Notes: a model not told the origin generated them from the letters alone. A stretch of DNA of 64,000 nucleotides from Pohlia nutans (GCA_022496805.1 CM040089.1:36936372-37000371), one strand, 5' to 3'. Counted from the first letter of the stretch, positions 9,733-23,036 are shown. A program made the numbers and translations.

Positions 9733-12700
9733 ATTTCCAGAACAAAATCTTCAAAAAGTTTACAAAAAGTAGTGTTTGAAAATGAATGCCTAAATCCAGT
9801 TTCGGTTGCAAAATTGATGGCAATAAATACACTCAACATAAATACAATTTTATGATTTTTGAGATTATGATAGAGCTGAGGTCTTTGTTTAAGAAAAAGT
9901 AGAAAAAAAAAGTTTTGATATACATTTGGTTGTTTTATACCAACTTTGTTGATGGGTTTGTAACTACTTTTTCAATTTTGGCTACTTCTACTTTAATAAC
10001 ACATTTATAACTACTTATTGAAGATCATTCTCTCAAAAGTTTTTAGTAGACTTTATAAAACAACGGATGTTTTATTATATTGTTGTTTATTTGTTTACGA
10101 AATTCAGATTTGCAATGTATTTTTGAACCCTATATTGTTGAATGGTCATAAGAGTCATAGGTGGTACACCTTTTTGTGCTTTCACCCCTTCACTACTATA
10201 ATGTGATCAGGTGTTGAATATGTTAAATTAGGAAAAATTCAAATTTTGAATTTGAATTGTAGAGCACATGATTGTTGTGTATCAACATCTTGTCTATAAC
10301 ACCATGTAATTTTTATGATTTTCCAATACCATTGTCATTTCCAAAAGGACATTTTTATAAAGTCCAGAGAGTCTAGAAAGGGATACTACCCATATCAAGC
10401 ACAAACTCTTTTGCAAAACTAGCGTGCTAATTGAGTGGATTGTAGAATGGTCAAGGAGACAAAATCAAAACAAAGTGATAAAAAATGGGATTGTCACTTA
10501 GCAAATCCTATAACTATTGAACTAGCTTTGAGTTAGTTCATTACTAGAATATATGTTTCAAACATACCCCCATCTTATTGGATGAAACCATAGTACAATA
10601 AGTAATATACGGTACATTTTAACACAAAGTATTATGTTTTTTTAAGATATTATACACAATACATAGAGAGTATCCTATAAATTATGTATGAGCTTTGGTA
10701 GATGACATTTGCACTTGGGCAATTAGGTTATTGTTGGACGAAAAAATGGATTAGACTTTGTAAGCTGGATGGTGGCTAGGGTTAATTTATTGCTTATGTT
10801 TTTGTGTTGCATTTGGTTTTTAGCATTCCCGCTTATTCTCTCATTTGCAATGGATTCATAATATCATATCACTACTCACAATGTATTTATAACGCCAAAC
10901 TATCTATAGTTGCTCCAACCAATTATTGGTTAAGTTTCTTTCTATGATCTACGAAGTTGGCAGGGTTGGAGGTGTTTGAGAGCCTTTCCATTACAATTGC
11001 TCACTTTAGAGTTTTGTGAAGCTGCCGCAAGTTTCGCATTATGCTTTTTTTGTTCTGAACTTCGTGCAATAATGTGATTGCAATCTCTAATACTATTTCA
11101 TTTTCAACAACCTTCTAACTATAACTATGTGTGTAATATTGATTTTTAACCATGTTCCATGACTCGCACTATGGTATTACTGTGAAATGCAATCCTTCTA
11201 AGTTTGGTGATCCTCTTGTACACTTGTTCATTTTGTATGTATATTATGTATTTCTAGCACAAACTCCAAATCGTAAAAGTTGGCCTTAAAGGAAAAAGTA
11301 AACGTTAATTTCATTGTACCCCAACTAGAAGGGAGCATAAACAAACAAAAGAGCGGAAAAAAGAAAAAGAAAAAGAATAAAAAATAGAAAAAAAGAAAAA
11401 AAAAGAAAAAAAAAGATACTATATATATATGTATATAAGTACCTTAGGGTCCTAGAAAAGATCTACAAAAAAAATTCTAACTAATTGAACCCCTCTCAAA
11501 AATCCTAAGCATTAGAATATGATATAATCCGATGGGGTTTATAAAACACTATAGCGAAGATAATAGTATAATACCCCTTCCCCTCCCCCCAACCCCCAAA
11601 CCCCGGAATTGGTTTAAACTTAAAACAAATCCAAAATTGTAGTTTGTTGATCAACAATTTGAAGTTCGCTCATTCAAATGCACTCATTGTCTAGCAATGA
11701 AAGCCAATCGACTATTGTCATTAGACACACTAATTTTTTCTAGAAATTTTGTTGATTAGAAGAGTTCTGAGTTGTATCCTTTGTTTTAGCAACCAAAGAA
11801 ATATTAACACCGTTGCCTCAAAACTTAGACTTAGCATTTTGAAAAGGTTAGAGCCAAGTCTTGTAATGTAGTTGTTTTGTCAATTTGGATAGGAAAGGAT
11901 ATGATACACTTCAAAGTTTTAAATTGCTACAAAGTAAATCAAACTTTCTATTCTTTGATAAATTAATGATCCCACTTTGAAAGAATTTAAAGAAGCTTGA
12001 CAATGTTAAATGTGGATGATGAAGATTTTTCAATCGACAAGTGTTACAACCAAAGTTGTAAACACCAAATGAATTTCATCGATTTAAGTGTGTTATAAGA
12101 ATGGATCTTGTTTAGCCATGGACAATGTCATTAGCTCAATCACTTGATGCTTCATGATTTTAGTATAATGCTCTAGATTAGTTCATGTTGAAATCGATAA
12201 AACACAAAATCTTCTAAAAATGAATATGTTGGGTCCAAAGTCTTGCTATGCAAGTAGATAGATAAGAACTCTAGTCCTCTTTCAAGGCCGGCGTGAATGA
12301 AGTGTCTGTTCGTCATGACAATGAACTAGTGCCCATGGAACAAAGGGCTATATGTGCAAGCTTACTCTCCCCTTTCGTGAATAGACACTTTAGTAACTAG
12401 AAACCAAAAGTAACGAGTAACTGCTATGCTAATGCTTATTTTGCCTCAAAAGCTCCAAATCCACATTCCCCTTCTCCAAAAGCTTTCATAGAAGTCAACA
12501 CAATGTTGACAAATATCCTATATTTCCCCACATCAATTTTTAATTTCTACTTAAATCACAACTTCATTAAGGAGCATCACAATTGGGAGACTGAGCTCCC
12601 TCTACGACTTTGTTTTCCACTTTTACCAACCGCAATGGCTATGCTTTGCAATGTGAGAGCATTCTTGCATCTAGGAATCTTGTGTTATTGAATGTAGATT

Positions 12701-12930
12701 TCAACAATAATGCCATCTTCAAGTAATAACACCCTATCAAAACTTGAGTACTATAGATTTACAAACTTGATAGAGTATTGGTAGAAACACCTTAAACTGT
12801 ACATTTATGCAATTCAAGCAAACTTGGGGGCACTTTTTTCAAGGTAGAATACTTTTTGTAGTATTAGCAATTGCAAATGTTGATTTTACAAAAAAAAATA
12901 AAAATAAAAATAAAAAAAATAAAATAAAAA

Positions 12931-12931
<1 letters not shown>
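9733..12931. other. Gene-free AT-rich DNA private to unit L (to ~12,770)
   Basis: Scattered stops in all frames and A-rich runs at 11,340-11,420. Only the last ~160 bp (from 12,770) matches unit R (40,340). I see no gene, RNA or clear element termini. Confidence 0.55.

Positions 12932-12964
<33 letters not shown>
12932..12964. repeat. (TA)n microsatellite
   Basis: About 14 AT dinucleotides follow an A-rich stretch. Unit R has only AAATCAATCTTTTATTTTAA-like sequence here, so the repeat grew in L. Confidence 0.9.
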
Positions 12965-13233
12965 AAGTAATTCATGTAATTGCTAAGAATTTTTAAAGTG
13001 AAAGTTGCTTAGACCACGTAAATCTTCATATAGACTAAAAACCAATCCCTATATAATTCAAATTCAACCAATGAGAGTTGAGAAAGGGAATGGTTCCAAA
13101 AGCAGTTTGTGGGAGAGTTCGAGAACAAGTCCACAATGCAAAAATGAGTGCTGGGACAGATTTGGGTATTTCTACCTTTAGTGGACAAGTATCATTTAGA
13201 GGCTTCAACCCAATCACAGCTTTCATCTCCCAA

Positions 13234-13333
13234 ATTGTAATCGCAATTAGTGTTATTCAAAGAACTCCCAAACAATTATGCAGATTGTAATAGCAATTGG
13301 TGTTATTTAAACAACTCCCAAACAATTATGCTG
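13234..13333. repeat. 50-bp tandem duplication (2 units)
   Basis: Two units start ATTGTAAT(C/A)GCAATT and end AACAATTATGC. The same pair is at 40,750-40,849 in unit R, so it predates the L/R split or was homogenised. Confidence 0.85.
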
Positions 13334-14147
13334 ATTGAATTTATACTACAGGTGCTTATCACGGTATAATACGATGCTGAATATCATGGCTAATTCGTGT
13401 TGAATATTCATTACAAGGAGGGCTTCTGTGCTCCAATCTTGGATGATACAGTAACCTACCAGTTGCAGTAGAAAGTATGAGCAACCTGGGAAAGCAGTCT
13501 AACAATGACCAAATGTACTAACACAATTTGCACATGATGCTCATTGGCACCAAATGCACAGATGATATTGGGACTTAAGTCTGGCTTCTCTGCTTGCAGC
13601 ACACTGTGACCATTGATTTCATGCACCGTAGCAAAAAAACAACCATCATCTAAAACTAATTATGTCTTCCGAATTCTGAGTGTATTCTTTAGCAGGGAAA
13701 CACCAAACAGGGACTGATTTCTTTGGTTGTCCGATTCAAATCTAAGGAAAATATAAGTTGCACGTATGTACTTCGTAAACAAGCATTGAAAAGGTTTGAG
13801 TAAATAGAACGCTCCACTATGAATGTCGATATTGAAATCATACTTTCATCTTAATACATCCGTTCTGCAAGGTGAAGCTAACCAAGGTTCACCTACATTT
13901 GTTGTCACTGAAGACAAATCTAAAATCAAACTTAGGTACTGCAAGTATCGAGTATTTTCTGCAAACAACAGGTACGCCCTGAGCCTCCACAAAAACAGAG
14001 TATGAATTGACATGAGATGGATCACCAACACAGTCAAGTGTTAGAAAACACAATTGGGCCTAGCCAGCTAGCCGAATGATCCAATCAACATAACAGGCAA
14101 GTCACCCTTCAGCTGCCATGCCCGGGAATTGCCTAACTGCAACATAA

Positions 14148-15214
14148 TCAATACAATTTTATCCTGAATTCGAACTCCAATTCTGGCCACTCGTGATCCT
14201 CGTGAGGAATGTTGAGGAAAGGTCCCTTCAAAGTGTCTTCCAGGGTAAGGCTGTCGATGTCCAGTTCATTGTGACTCCGAGCTACATTCAGCAGGGATAG
14301 GAAGGTGAGATATACTTTTACCTCATTGTTCAGCCGAACGCGCTCAGTGGAGAGTTTGTGCAACACTTTCACGTCGGAGCTACTTTCAAACACGGTGCAT
14401 ACCAGAAAAGAGCCGAAGTTGAAGCGCGCTTTCCAGCAATTCACCAGTAACCACGCCTCATCAATTCTCAGCATCGTCATTGGGCACGAGGCTTTCATTG
14501 AGAAACGCGCTGTCCTGTTCTTACTAACGCCATCAATGACTTGAACTCCATGCTCCTCCACCACGTGCGCGGGTATTCCAGCCTTGGGACCGATGTGCGT
14601 GCAGCGACGAGGCGTTTGTACGGGGCACTGAACTGGCCGATACTCGCACAACTTGCTCTGGTGCTCCTCTATCACATCCCGCTCTGTGTACTTCAGCCTT
14701 GTAGAGCAACCCTGGGGAGCATGCTTGCAGTCTACCCGTAAAGACTCAATGATGTTCTCAATGGCTACGTTTCGGTCGGCACCGACAGGTTGGTTGCATG
14801 ACGGACAGCTCTTGGCCATGATACAACATGCAGAGCACACGCTGTGACCATTGCTGCACTGTTACCTCACACAAAGCCGGACGAAATGATCAATCCCTTC
14901 ACTAAACGATGGATCATAGATATGAACATAATGAACACCGTTTAAAAATCACATTGGACAAATTCATCTAGAGTGTGTTGCACCGATACATTAAACTCAA
15001 AACGCACAAGAGGCTAATGTCCCTGGGACAGGACAGGGGAGTCTACTGAATCGCAAGACATCCAACTAAAGTAGTGTTAATCAATCTAGTGTAAGAGATT
15101 TATCCAAAGATTGGTACAAAGGTTGGTGCGTGGAAATACCTGGTACACAGGCGCGAGGAGTGGCTGGAAGCAACCGGGACATTGAAGTTGCCTGCGCTGC
15201 GAAGACTCTGCTAT
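14148..15214 (-). pseudogene. SINA-like RING/SIAH-finger E3 ligase, unit L copy, start codon lost
   Basis: Exon 1 is 15140-15214 and exon 2 is 14148-14858. The 281-bp intron has a GT donor (CAG|GTATTT) and an AG acceptor (AACAG|TGC). Layout and lengths equal the unit R gene. The RING C3HC4 ligands are all present (CxxC in exon 1, then CSNGHSVCSACC and CPSC in exon 2), followed by the SIAH-type zinc finger with paired Cys and His, and a divergent C-terminal region. The codon matching the R start ATG is ATA (15212-15214). An in-frame TGA lies upstream with no ATG between. The first in-frame ATG is inside the RING in exon 2, so a protein started there would lack the first RING ligands. The rest of the frame is open, so the loss is recent. 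It is a pseudogene unless a non-AUG start or upstream splicing is used. Compared with R, exon 2 has about 15 residue changes, while the intron differs at only two positions I could find. Confidence 0.8.
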
Positions 15215-15805
15215 GGCGCGCGCTCTCACCTCCAAGAACTCAAGCGAAAGTACTCAATGCACTATGTAAGCAGTAGCTCGATGAATCAACTGCAATAAAA
15301 ACTCTCAGCGTCCGGAACGCTTTCACGAATCAACTGCAACGAACCAGTATCTCATAAGACAGGGGTGCTCTTCTAACGCTCGAGGCGGCGATGTTTCCTC
15401 ATACACCGGTGAAGAAAGATGGGTGCTCCGAACGATGGGTGCTCCGAACAGACAGGACCCTCGACTGTCGAGATGAAGCTTGATCACGGACCCGCAACTA
15501 CAAAATTCATTTGGTTTACACGATGCAGGGGTCACTCTCGGATGCAGTTTACATGATGCACGATGGCCCCTGCCAGCTGTCAATGGAATTCCCTGTCTGC
15601 GATTACCTGTCCGAGTTATATCACGGAGGGCGGCCTCACTCAGTCACATCACCGCAGAAGAATATTCCGAAATGATCTTCGTCAATGGGAGTTGCTCTCG
15701 TCCAAAAAATTTACAATTTTAACGTAAGTATAATCCATCGTCACAAGGGAAGAGGCATTGTGAAATACATAAGCATGAAAATACTGAAATCTTTTCAAAC
15801 AAACC
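15215..15805 (-). promoter_or_regulatory. Presumed 5' UTR/promoter region of the L SINA copy
   Basis: This is upstream of the minus-strand gene and nearly identical to 42,718-43,308. It is more GC-rich than its surroundings and contains a CGCGCGC run just upstream of the start site. No convincing TATA box. The distal half is also recognisable, degraded, at 2,740-3,010, so the old copies once had this flank. Its role as a promoter is inferred from position only. Confidence 0.4.
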
Positions 15806-16040
15806 TTGAACCCTTAGAGGGCTAATGGGGATAGTAGATACGTTGACGTATATTTGACATTTGTTGTAAATAGAAAGTTTCAATTTGAGATTCTATGGCT
15901 CATTAAAGTCATATCGATATGAATTCTAACTTCATTTTTGATCTTAAACCCATAGGAGGTGTGGAATCATGTCAAACACAGTGAAATAGTACTGTAAAAT
16001 ATTGGTCAAAAAACTGTTCTCTTAGACCCTTAACGGTTAA
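15806..16040. mobile_element. Short TTAA-type element, type H (copy H1)
   Basis: The tips are TTGAACCCTTAG and ACCCTTAACGGTTAA. The R counterpart is 43,309-43,548 (tips TTAACCTTAAAG and TTTGAGGGTTAA). About 235 bp, non-coding. The shared position in both units shows it predates the duplication. Confidence 0.6.
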
Positions 16041-16568
16041 TAAGTTAGCTTGAGAGCATCTTTGATAGTGGTTGTTCAAAAGGTTGCACTATCTACCTTT
16101 CTAATGCCTTTCTAAATTCTCTCTTTGATGTGGCTCGTGGTTTGAGTAGCTTTACCGCATTCGGAGTACGTCAATAGAATCAAGGTCGTAGTGATCTGTG
16201 GCTCTTTGCTGATAGGTGACAATGCAGAACACCAGACAAGAATTATAAGAAGACCCAATCGCGAGCCTTGCCATAAGGTGGAAATTTAGAGCGCCAAGGT
16301 GCCCTTTCGGCGAGCACTTCAAGGAGATGTCCTTTAGCGAGTGGCAAGTTGGGACGTGCGATGCAACAAAACTCGTCCACCATAGTTATTGAGGGATGCT
16401 TTTAATAAAATGTATGTGACATTGTTCACAATCATCATTGAGATGTTGTGAAGAATTGATGGTGTGAAAGGTAAGGTAATTGTGCACAAGGACATAAGTA
16501 AACAATATTTAAGTGTACGTAGATCCTTAAGTACAAACTAGTGATAAGTGGTGGTATGAGTTGATCCA

Positions 16569-17093
16569 TAAACCCTCAACTATTCAAATGTTCAATTTCT
16601 AGATTATCATAATGTATAGAATCCAACACGGACTTCTCATCCGTCATACATTTTTTGCAGTGAGGATATTTTATTATAGATTTATGGGAAATTAGCTTCA
16701 TGCATGTGTGATCCGATTAGAAAGGGGATAATTTCTGAAATATAAATAACGCCTCATTTCATTATGCAGTGATGTTCTACAAATTTTTAAGCTCTTCAAA
16801 AATGCTCTTGTGAAATTCAACTCATAAAATTCAACAATCAAGAAATTTCCAAAAATCACTACACTTAAATTATTACATTTCAATGCATCACAACAAATAG
16901 AATCAGAGACTAAATTTTATACAAAAGTACTGGTGATAGCAATCATAGATCTAACCATATGGATAGAATCTAAAATTCATGATGTAGAACATATGTTTAT
17001 ACGCCATGTTCAAAATATCCCTATTAGTTGCATTTTATAATGCATCTTTGCAATTCTCCAAATTTGGAGAGGGTTATGGGCATTTAGGGTTAA
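16569..17093 (+). mobile_element. TTAA-type MITE, type A (copy A6)
   Basis: The 5' tip is decayed (TAAACCCTCAACTATTC) and the 3' end reads GGCATTTAGGGTTAA. It is shared with R 44,229-44,695 and, at the older level, with A1 (4,273), so it inserted before the first SINA block duplication. Confidence 0.75.
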
Positions 17094-17125
17094 GTATTAA
17101 TACATAGTAGAGAAATCGTCATTGA

Positions 17126-17878
17126 TTAATGCCTAAATGCCTACAAGCCCCTCCAGATTTGGAAATTTGCAAAGATGCATTATAAAATGCAACTAAATCA
17201 GACAATATTTTGAACTTACTATATGAATATATGTTGTACATTATGAATAAGATATTGACCATCTGTGGATAGAATTTGTTGTGATGGGTTGAAATGTAAT
17301 ATTCTAACGCGTAGTGATTTTTAGAGATTTTTTGCTTGCTTAAGTTTTTGGATTTAGTTCTTCAAGCACTTTTGAACTATCAATTGAGAATTTTTTGATG
17401 AATCATTCCAACATGAATAAAGCACAAAAGTTGAAGCAATCATTCCCTTCTAATCAGTTCACACATGCATGAACTTTACGAAGCTATCTTCTATAGAAAT
17501 TTGTAGTATGTTTTTTATCTGCAATAAGTGGCCATGGAGAAATCATTGTCGAAAATTTAGATAACTATGGGAGAATGAATAGATGGTGTCTTTTATTCAT
17601 TTGAGATACAATTTATAAATTTTTAGAAGTAATATAGAATCATTTTTAACCAATTTGAAAATTTTCCTATAATATACCATGAACATACACTAAATATACT
17701 AAAAATTGTAAAATATTCTAATTATTTCATAGCCCCCCATTAAATTCCCTTTGTTTGCTCACGTATACCAAAATTTACACTAAGTAACATCCCCAAGTTA
17801 GTGGCTTGATGAATGAAATTTTAGTGAGATTTATCATTTATCATTCAAAATATGAACGCTTGAGCAGTTATGGATTAA
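17126..17878 (-). mobile_element. TTAA-type MITE, type A reversed (copy A7), interrupted
   Basis: It starts TTAATGCCTAAATGCC and ends near CAGTTATGGATTAA. It is separated from A6 by ~32 bp of host sequence, also kept in R (44,696-44,727), so A6 and A7 form a large inverted pair. It is interrupted by the MITE at 17533-17797, which R lacks. Confidence 0.75.
17525..17805. mobile_element. MITE with 8-bp target duplication (element 17533-17797)
   Basis: The ends are CATGGAGAAATCATTG and AACATCCCCAAG. Flanks are TAAGTGGC (17525-17532) and TTAGTGGC (17798-17805), 7 of 8 identical. Unit R has the uninterrupted site (GCAATAAGTGGCTTGAT) near 45,130. A reversed relative is at 26,348-26,625. The TSD length suggests a hAT-type MITE. 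Confidence 0.75.
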
Positions 17879-19982
17879 ATGTCAATTGGTGCAATTTTAC
17901 TAGGGGTGCGCAATTAGAAGACTCATTCAAAGTTTGCACAGAATATGATTGTTGTATATGATACTCATTGAAAAGGCTTTAGTTACAAATAATGCATTGA
18001 CGCCATTTGTGGGTATGCACAATAAAGTGTACGTACCACAAAAATGGGATGCTATAATTTAGAATTGAACTTTAATTTGTTTACAAAACTAGCTAAAAGT
18101 TTTATGAATTCAAATGACCACTCAATTTTTTTGGGGGCATGTGTTTATAACATAACAAGGCATCAAGAGAGATTGATTTGAGATCAAAAATTATGGTTCG
18201 TATATGGATTTTGTGGCATCAAAGTGTCACATGGTTAAATGTAGCTTTATTGATTAAATTCCACTTCAATTCTCAGCCCAAGATTCATGACCTCAAGGCA
18301 TGGATTCTAAGCATTGCATTCTAATATGGTACTAGGCACAATTTTGTTACATCGCCACTGTCTAGTAAGGATGTTCCCATTTTCAAAAAAGTGCGGTTTG
18401 AAACATTATAAACGCTACTTTTCCAAGAACACTTTTAGTTTACTTTTCATTTTATTAATTCCGTGATGATTTTTTAAAACTTCCATGAATTTAGAATATT
18501 TAGTTTTTTGTTATATTTTTCTGGCAGTTCTATATATATAGCACTTAAAAAAAATACATTTTTAAAATCATTGTAAGGGGGACAAAATCGACTCAAAATT
18601 AATGCCAGCTCTTTTTTCACATTTTGGACTTATCCACTCAATAGAATTGAATCTTTCTATCATGTGCTTGACTCAGTACAAAAAGCAACCAATAGAAAAC
18701 AACAAAGCCTTAAACACATTTTAGCATTGTTACATCGCTTCTAAAATCATTCTTTGTCGATGAGAGATTTTTATCTAGTAACAATCATTTAGGTAGAACA
18801 TAATGGACTTGACACATATAGATCCGCAGGGTACATTTGTCAAATTTTAAATAATCTTTTTTCTCTTTTCTCATGACACTTTGCCTAATTTACTTACTCT
18901 GCAGTTTCCCTAAAAACATTCTAATAAATTTCAAGCTACTCTTCCAAAAACTAATAAGAAAAATAAACCTTTATGTATCCATAGATACGAAAGTTGTATT
19001 GTAACCCTTTCCAATCTTCTTTGAGTCTTTTGATGAGGTAGTGATTGAATTGGACATTCAAACCCTTCTAATCTCCCATGATATGTGTCTTTCCATTTCT
19101 TCCACCTCCTTAATATTCACTAATAAAATTGTAATCATTATAATATAAAATAATTAAAATTTTAGGTTCCAAATTTGTTATTTTTTTTATTTTGATTAAT
19201 TGTTTAAAAAATGGGTGCCAAATTTGCTTCAATTGCTTGAAAGATGTACATATAGTAAGTAGACTTAGCAATGTTGATATCATCATATTTTGTGATATTT
19301 TAGAATGCTTGCTCAAAACGTAATCAACCCCTTAAAGTCACATGTGGGTTAATATATAAAAAATTCATATATATATTATAAATTTTCAATAATATGATAT
19401 AAAAATTATACTTTTTCAAAAACCGTTTATAAATATACAATTAAATGTATAGTGTGTTTCTAACTAATGATGAATCAGAATTTAGATTTCATATTAAATA
19501 CCAAACTGGTAAACTCTTAGAAAATAAGACCTGTCACATCTCCCAACTATAGCAAGTTTTAGTCACAAGACTATTTATTCATGGCATTACAAAGAAGGGG
19601 TGTCATTTTCATTTGGTTTTTGAGTGAAATAGCGCCACTTCTCAGAGTATCAGAGCAGGTGAGTGCAAAACATCACATAGGACACTTCTCCAGACTCTTG
19701 GCAATGAAAAACAACGGGTTGGCTTGTAGTGTAGAAGCAGGAACTTGTTCCTAACACAATTAAATTAGAACAAGATGGATCTACAGGTGTACATGTTCTT
19801 CATGCATTTTGAGTTGAAATGTTTTGGTGGTCAATGTGTCCCGGTATCATTGATGGAACTTCCTTCTTTCCCCATCGTAGTCACATGAGAGCCTTGATTT
19901 CTCAAGGTGCCCATTGCTTCCACGTTTTTGATGTCTTTGCAAATCATGGATGATTGATCATGTACAACCTCCGGCACATGGT
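17879..19982. other. Gene-free DNA conserved between units
   Basis: It matches 45,207-45,950 and 47,640-48,973. The part at 19,600-19,960 has more balanced composition, but its frames are broken differently in the two copies. No gene is supported. Confidence 0.5.
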
Positions 19983-20560
19983 TTAACACCTAATAAAACA
20001 TCATCACCCGTCTCGAAATTTGGGGAATTTCAAAGAGGTTTTATAAAATGTAACTAAGAGGGATATTTTAAACTTGGTATATGAATAAAACTTTTATATT
20101 ATGAATTTTTTATTCTATCCATATAGTTACAGCTATGATTGCTATCACCAAAAATTTTGATTAAAATTTTAAACTTGAAATTCAAAAGTCTGTTGTAATT
20201 TGATTACAAATAAGACATTCACAATTTGTACATGAAATTTGTTGTGATTGGTTGAAATGTAATGATCTAAGTGTAGTGATTTTTGGAGACTTATTGGTTG
20301 TTTAAGTTTATAAGTTGATTTTTTTTATAGTACTTTTACACTGAAATCTTCGAAGTATTGGGTGAATCACTACAACATTAAATGAGGCATAAAATTTTCA
20401 CAAATCATCCCCTTTCAAATCTGATCACACATGCATGAAGCTAACTTCCCATAAAATATATAGTAAATAATCCATACTACAAAAAAAATTACGAATGAGA
20501 AAATGTGTTTGATTCTGTACATCATCCACTTTCTAGACGGTTGGACGTTTTAGGAGTTGA
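19983..20560 (-). mobile_element. TTAA-type MITE, type A reversed (copy A10)
   Basis: It begins TTAACACCTAATAAAACATC and ends GACGTTTTAGGAGTTGA. The R counterpart is 48,974-49,539. Both tips are decayed, consistent with an old insertion. Confidence 0.7.
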
Positions 20561-20667
20561 TTGGAGCTTCCGGTTAGTGTAAATCACTCTTGTTGTCTAG
20601 CTTTACAAAAAATTTATTCTAAGTTTTTGATTTTGATCATCATAATATTCATTAGCATTTATGCGCT

Positions 20668-20900
20668 TTGCCTTTCTTTCCATCCATGTCATTTGTGGCC
20701 ACAAAAAGGAATGAATGTCATGCAAAAAAGAAGGCAATTGAGGAGGTACTTGGCGGGTTTTGCAAAGTCTATGCAGCTATTCACTGTCTAGAGACTCCAT
20801 TTTTCCAGTTAGTTGTTGATCAAGGTCTTATAGGGTGTCGAATATGTTGTACATTCTCATATGGGCCAGAGAACCATTGCAAGCTATTGAATATTATGTT
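20668..20900 (+). other. Possible decayed coding block, unidentified
   Basis: About 75 codons have a protein-like composition: MSFVATKRNECHAK, then a stretch rich in Gly, Cys and aromatics. The R counterpart (49,700-49,930) is clearly related but has frameshifts and stops. I do not recognise a family. It could be an exon remnant from an old transposon or gene, or chance. Confidence 0.2.
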
Positions 20901-21099
20901 TTTTCTTCAATGCATTATACAATTAAAAATTTATTATTCTCTCGATGAATATTTATACCCAACTTTAAACATACACACACAATTATATTTGTGTGTGAAT
21001 ATATTTGTTCTTGTAAATAAAATATATATACTTACACAATTTTTATTTTATTTTATTCTTTTTATTTATTTATTGACTTTCAGTGAGGACGATTAGTGG

Positions 21100-22476
21100 A
21101 AATGCTTTCTTTTGAGCCTTATCAATCTAGTAGAATTATCTTGTGGGTTGGATGGTCGCCATGAGATTAAATTACGGAAAAAAGTATTCTAAAAAGAAAA
21201 AGCAAAAGTAAGAGGAGCACATGGAATGCACGGGAATATGAGGGATTTGTGGAACATGGGGAACATTTAGACCAATGATACATGGCCACACTAGTCTATA
21301 CATTAACTTCTAAAGGGCCATGGTATTTCTAAGCACTTAGAACCACCTAGGATGAAAAACTTACTAAGAATAAGTGAAATGAAAAAATATCAAGATTTAT
21401 TTTGACGAACCAACCGATGGATCTTAAAAAAGACCATTATGACATATACCTGTGTAGATTTGAGAATCATCTTAGGAATAGATTGCAAGATTATAAGGTT
21501 TTATTTTAGTTTTCCCTATTTTTTTTCCTCTTGAATTTTATAGCTTGTTCATTATGATTGATCATTATTTTGGAAGTATGAGTTATACCATTCATTGGAA
21601 AGAATAGACAATGAACCATTCAGTGCTCAAAATTGAATTCTTTAGTGCCTTTTGAATGCGATTTGGCCATTCAAAATATATTTCTCTTAAACTATCCTTT
21701 CAAAAAGATATCCTCGGCAAAGTGAAAACTGAAGGCGTTGCTTCAAGGGCTCACTCTAATCTGCCCTTCAAACTGTTCATTTGAAATAACAATATATACA
21801 TCAGTGTTGAACATTGATCTTTAGTGAGGAAGGAATGCCTTGTGGCTTGCCTTGAATTTGTTGTCTACCAAAGCCAATTTTGTTGACACTAAAATTTGCT
21901 ATATTAAAAGAGAATGGTCAACCCCATGATAATAAGTTGAATTATACTCTTCTAGTATACTGTTTTACTACACTCTTGTAGCTTTTAATCCAACCACAAC
22001 TATTATTTTCCTTAATCTACTAAAAAAATATAGAATGACAAGACAACTAAGCAGTAACCCACATTTACTTATTTGCACTTTGATTTTCAATTGGTAGTGC
22101 AACAAACACCTTGGAATGAAGCGAGGTAAGGAAAATGAAGGAAAAAAGTGATAAAATGTGTATATTCATCTATACACTTATCTGTTATAAGGCACTTTCA
22201 TCCAAATAGTGGCAAGTTTTGTATTTTTTTGAGAAGGCTTGGATAGTTTCATCCACGTTTTTGCCCATCTTTCCTAGTGTAAAAGTAGCAAACTCTCAAA
22301 CTTTGGTAAAAATTTGGCAAAACTGCATCAAGAATTAAAGGTTGACCTCAAGATTTATTTACTTCACATCACGTAGTACATATATTGATGGTAGAAGAAT
22401 GTATTTTTCCATTTATTATAGGGCATTTTGGGAATGGCATTTATAACACGTGGGTGAAAACATGGTAAATTGAACC
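21100..22476. other. Gene-free DNA conserved with unit R
   Basis: It matches 50,200-50,606 and 51,680-52,570. The empty site for the R solo LTR (GATTGCAAGATTATAAGG) is at 21,481. No gene seen. Confidence 0.55.
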
Positions 22477-22867
22477 AATTGTAACACCCAATTCCCTAAT
22501 TTTGCACTTGGCCAAGTGCACTCATTCCATGAGCAAATGTGACTTTAAATTATTATTTTTGAAAAATTCTTTAAAAAACAGCAATTTTTGTCTTTCTACA
22601 ATCCCTTACGTTGTAAAAAAACTATTTATTTATTTATTTTGTATTCTTATTTTTATCTTTTATCTTTTATCTTTATCTTTATCTTTATCTTTTCTTTTCT
22701 TTTCTTTTATCTTTTCTTTTTTTCTTGTCTTCTTTCTTCTTTTTCTTCTAGTCTTCTTCTTGTCTTCCTTTTTTTTTCTTCACCTTGCCATTTCTGGAGT
22801 TTAAACGTTAAAAAATAAATAAATAAATAAAAATCAGGGAGCAGCCGATGGCTGAATCCAATACAGG

Positions 22868-22870
<3 letters not shown>

Positions 22871-22942
<72 letters not shown>
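22871..22942. repeat. (AT)n microsatellite in foldback arm
   Basis: About 36 uninterrupted AT dinucleotides, followed by TTTTA-type repeats. The opposite arm has TTTA repeats and TAA repeats instead, so the arms diverged by repeat growth. Confidence 0.95.
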
Positions 22943-22945
<3 letters not shown>

Positions 22946-23036
22946 ATTTTATTTTATTTTTTATTTTATTATTTTATTTTTATTTTTATTTTTATTTTTT
23001 TTTATTTTTTTTGCTTCCGCTTTTTCCGGGCAGAGA

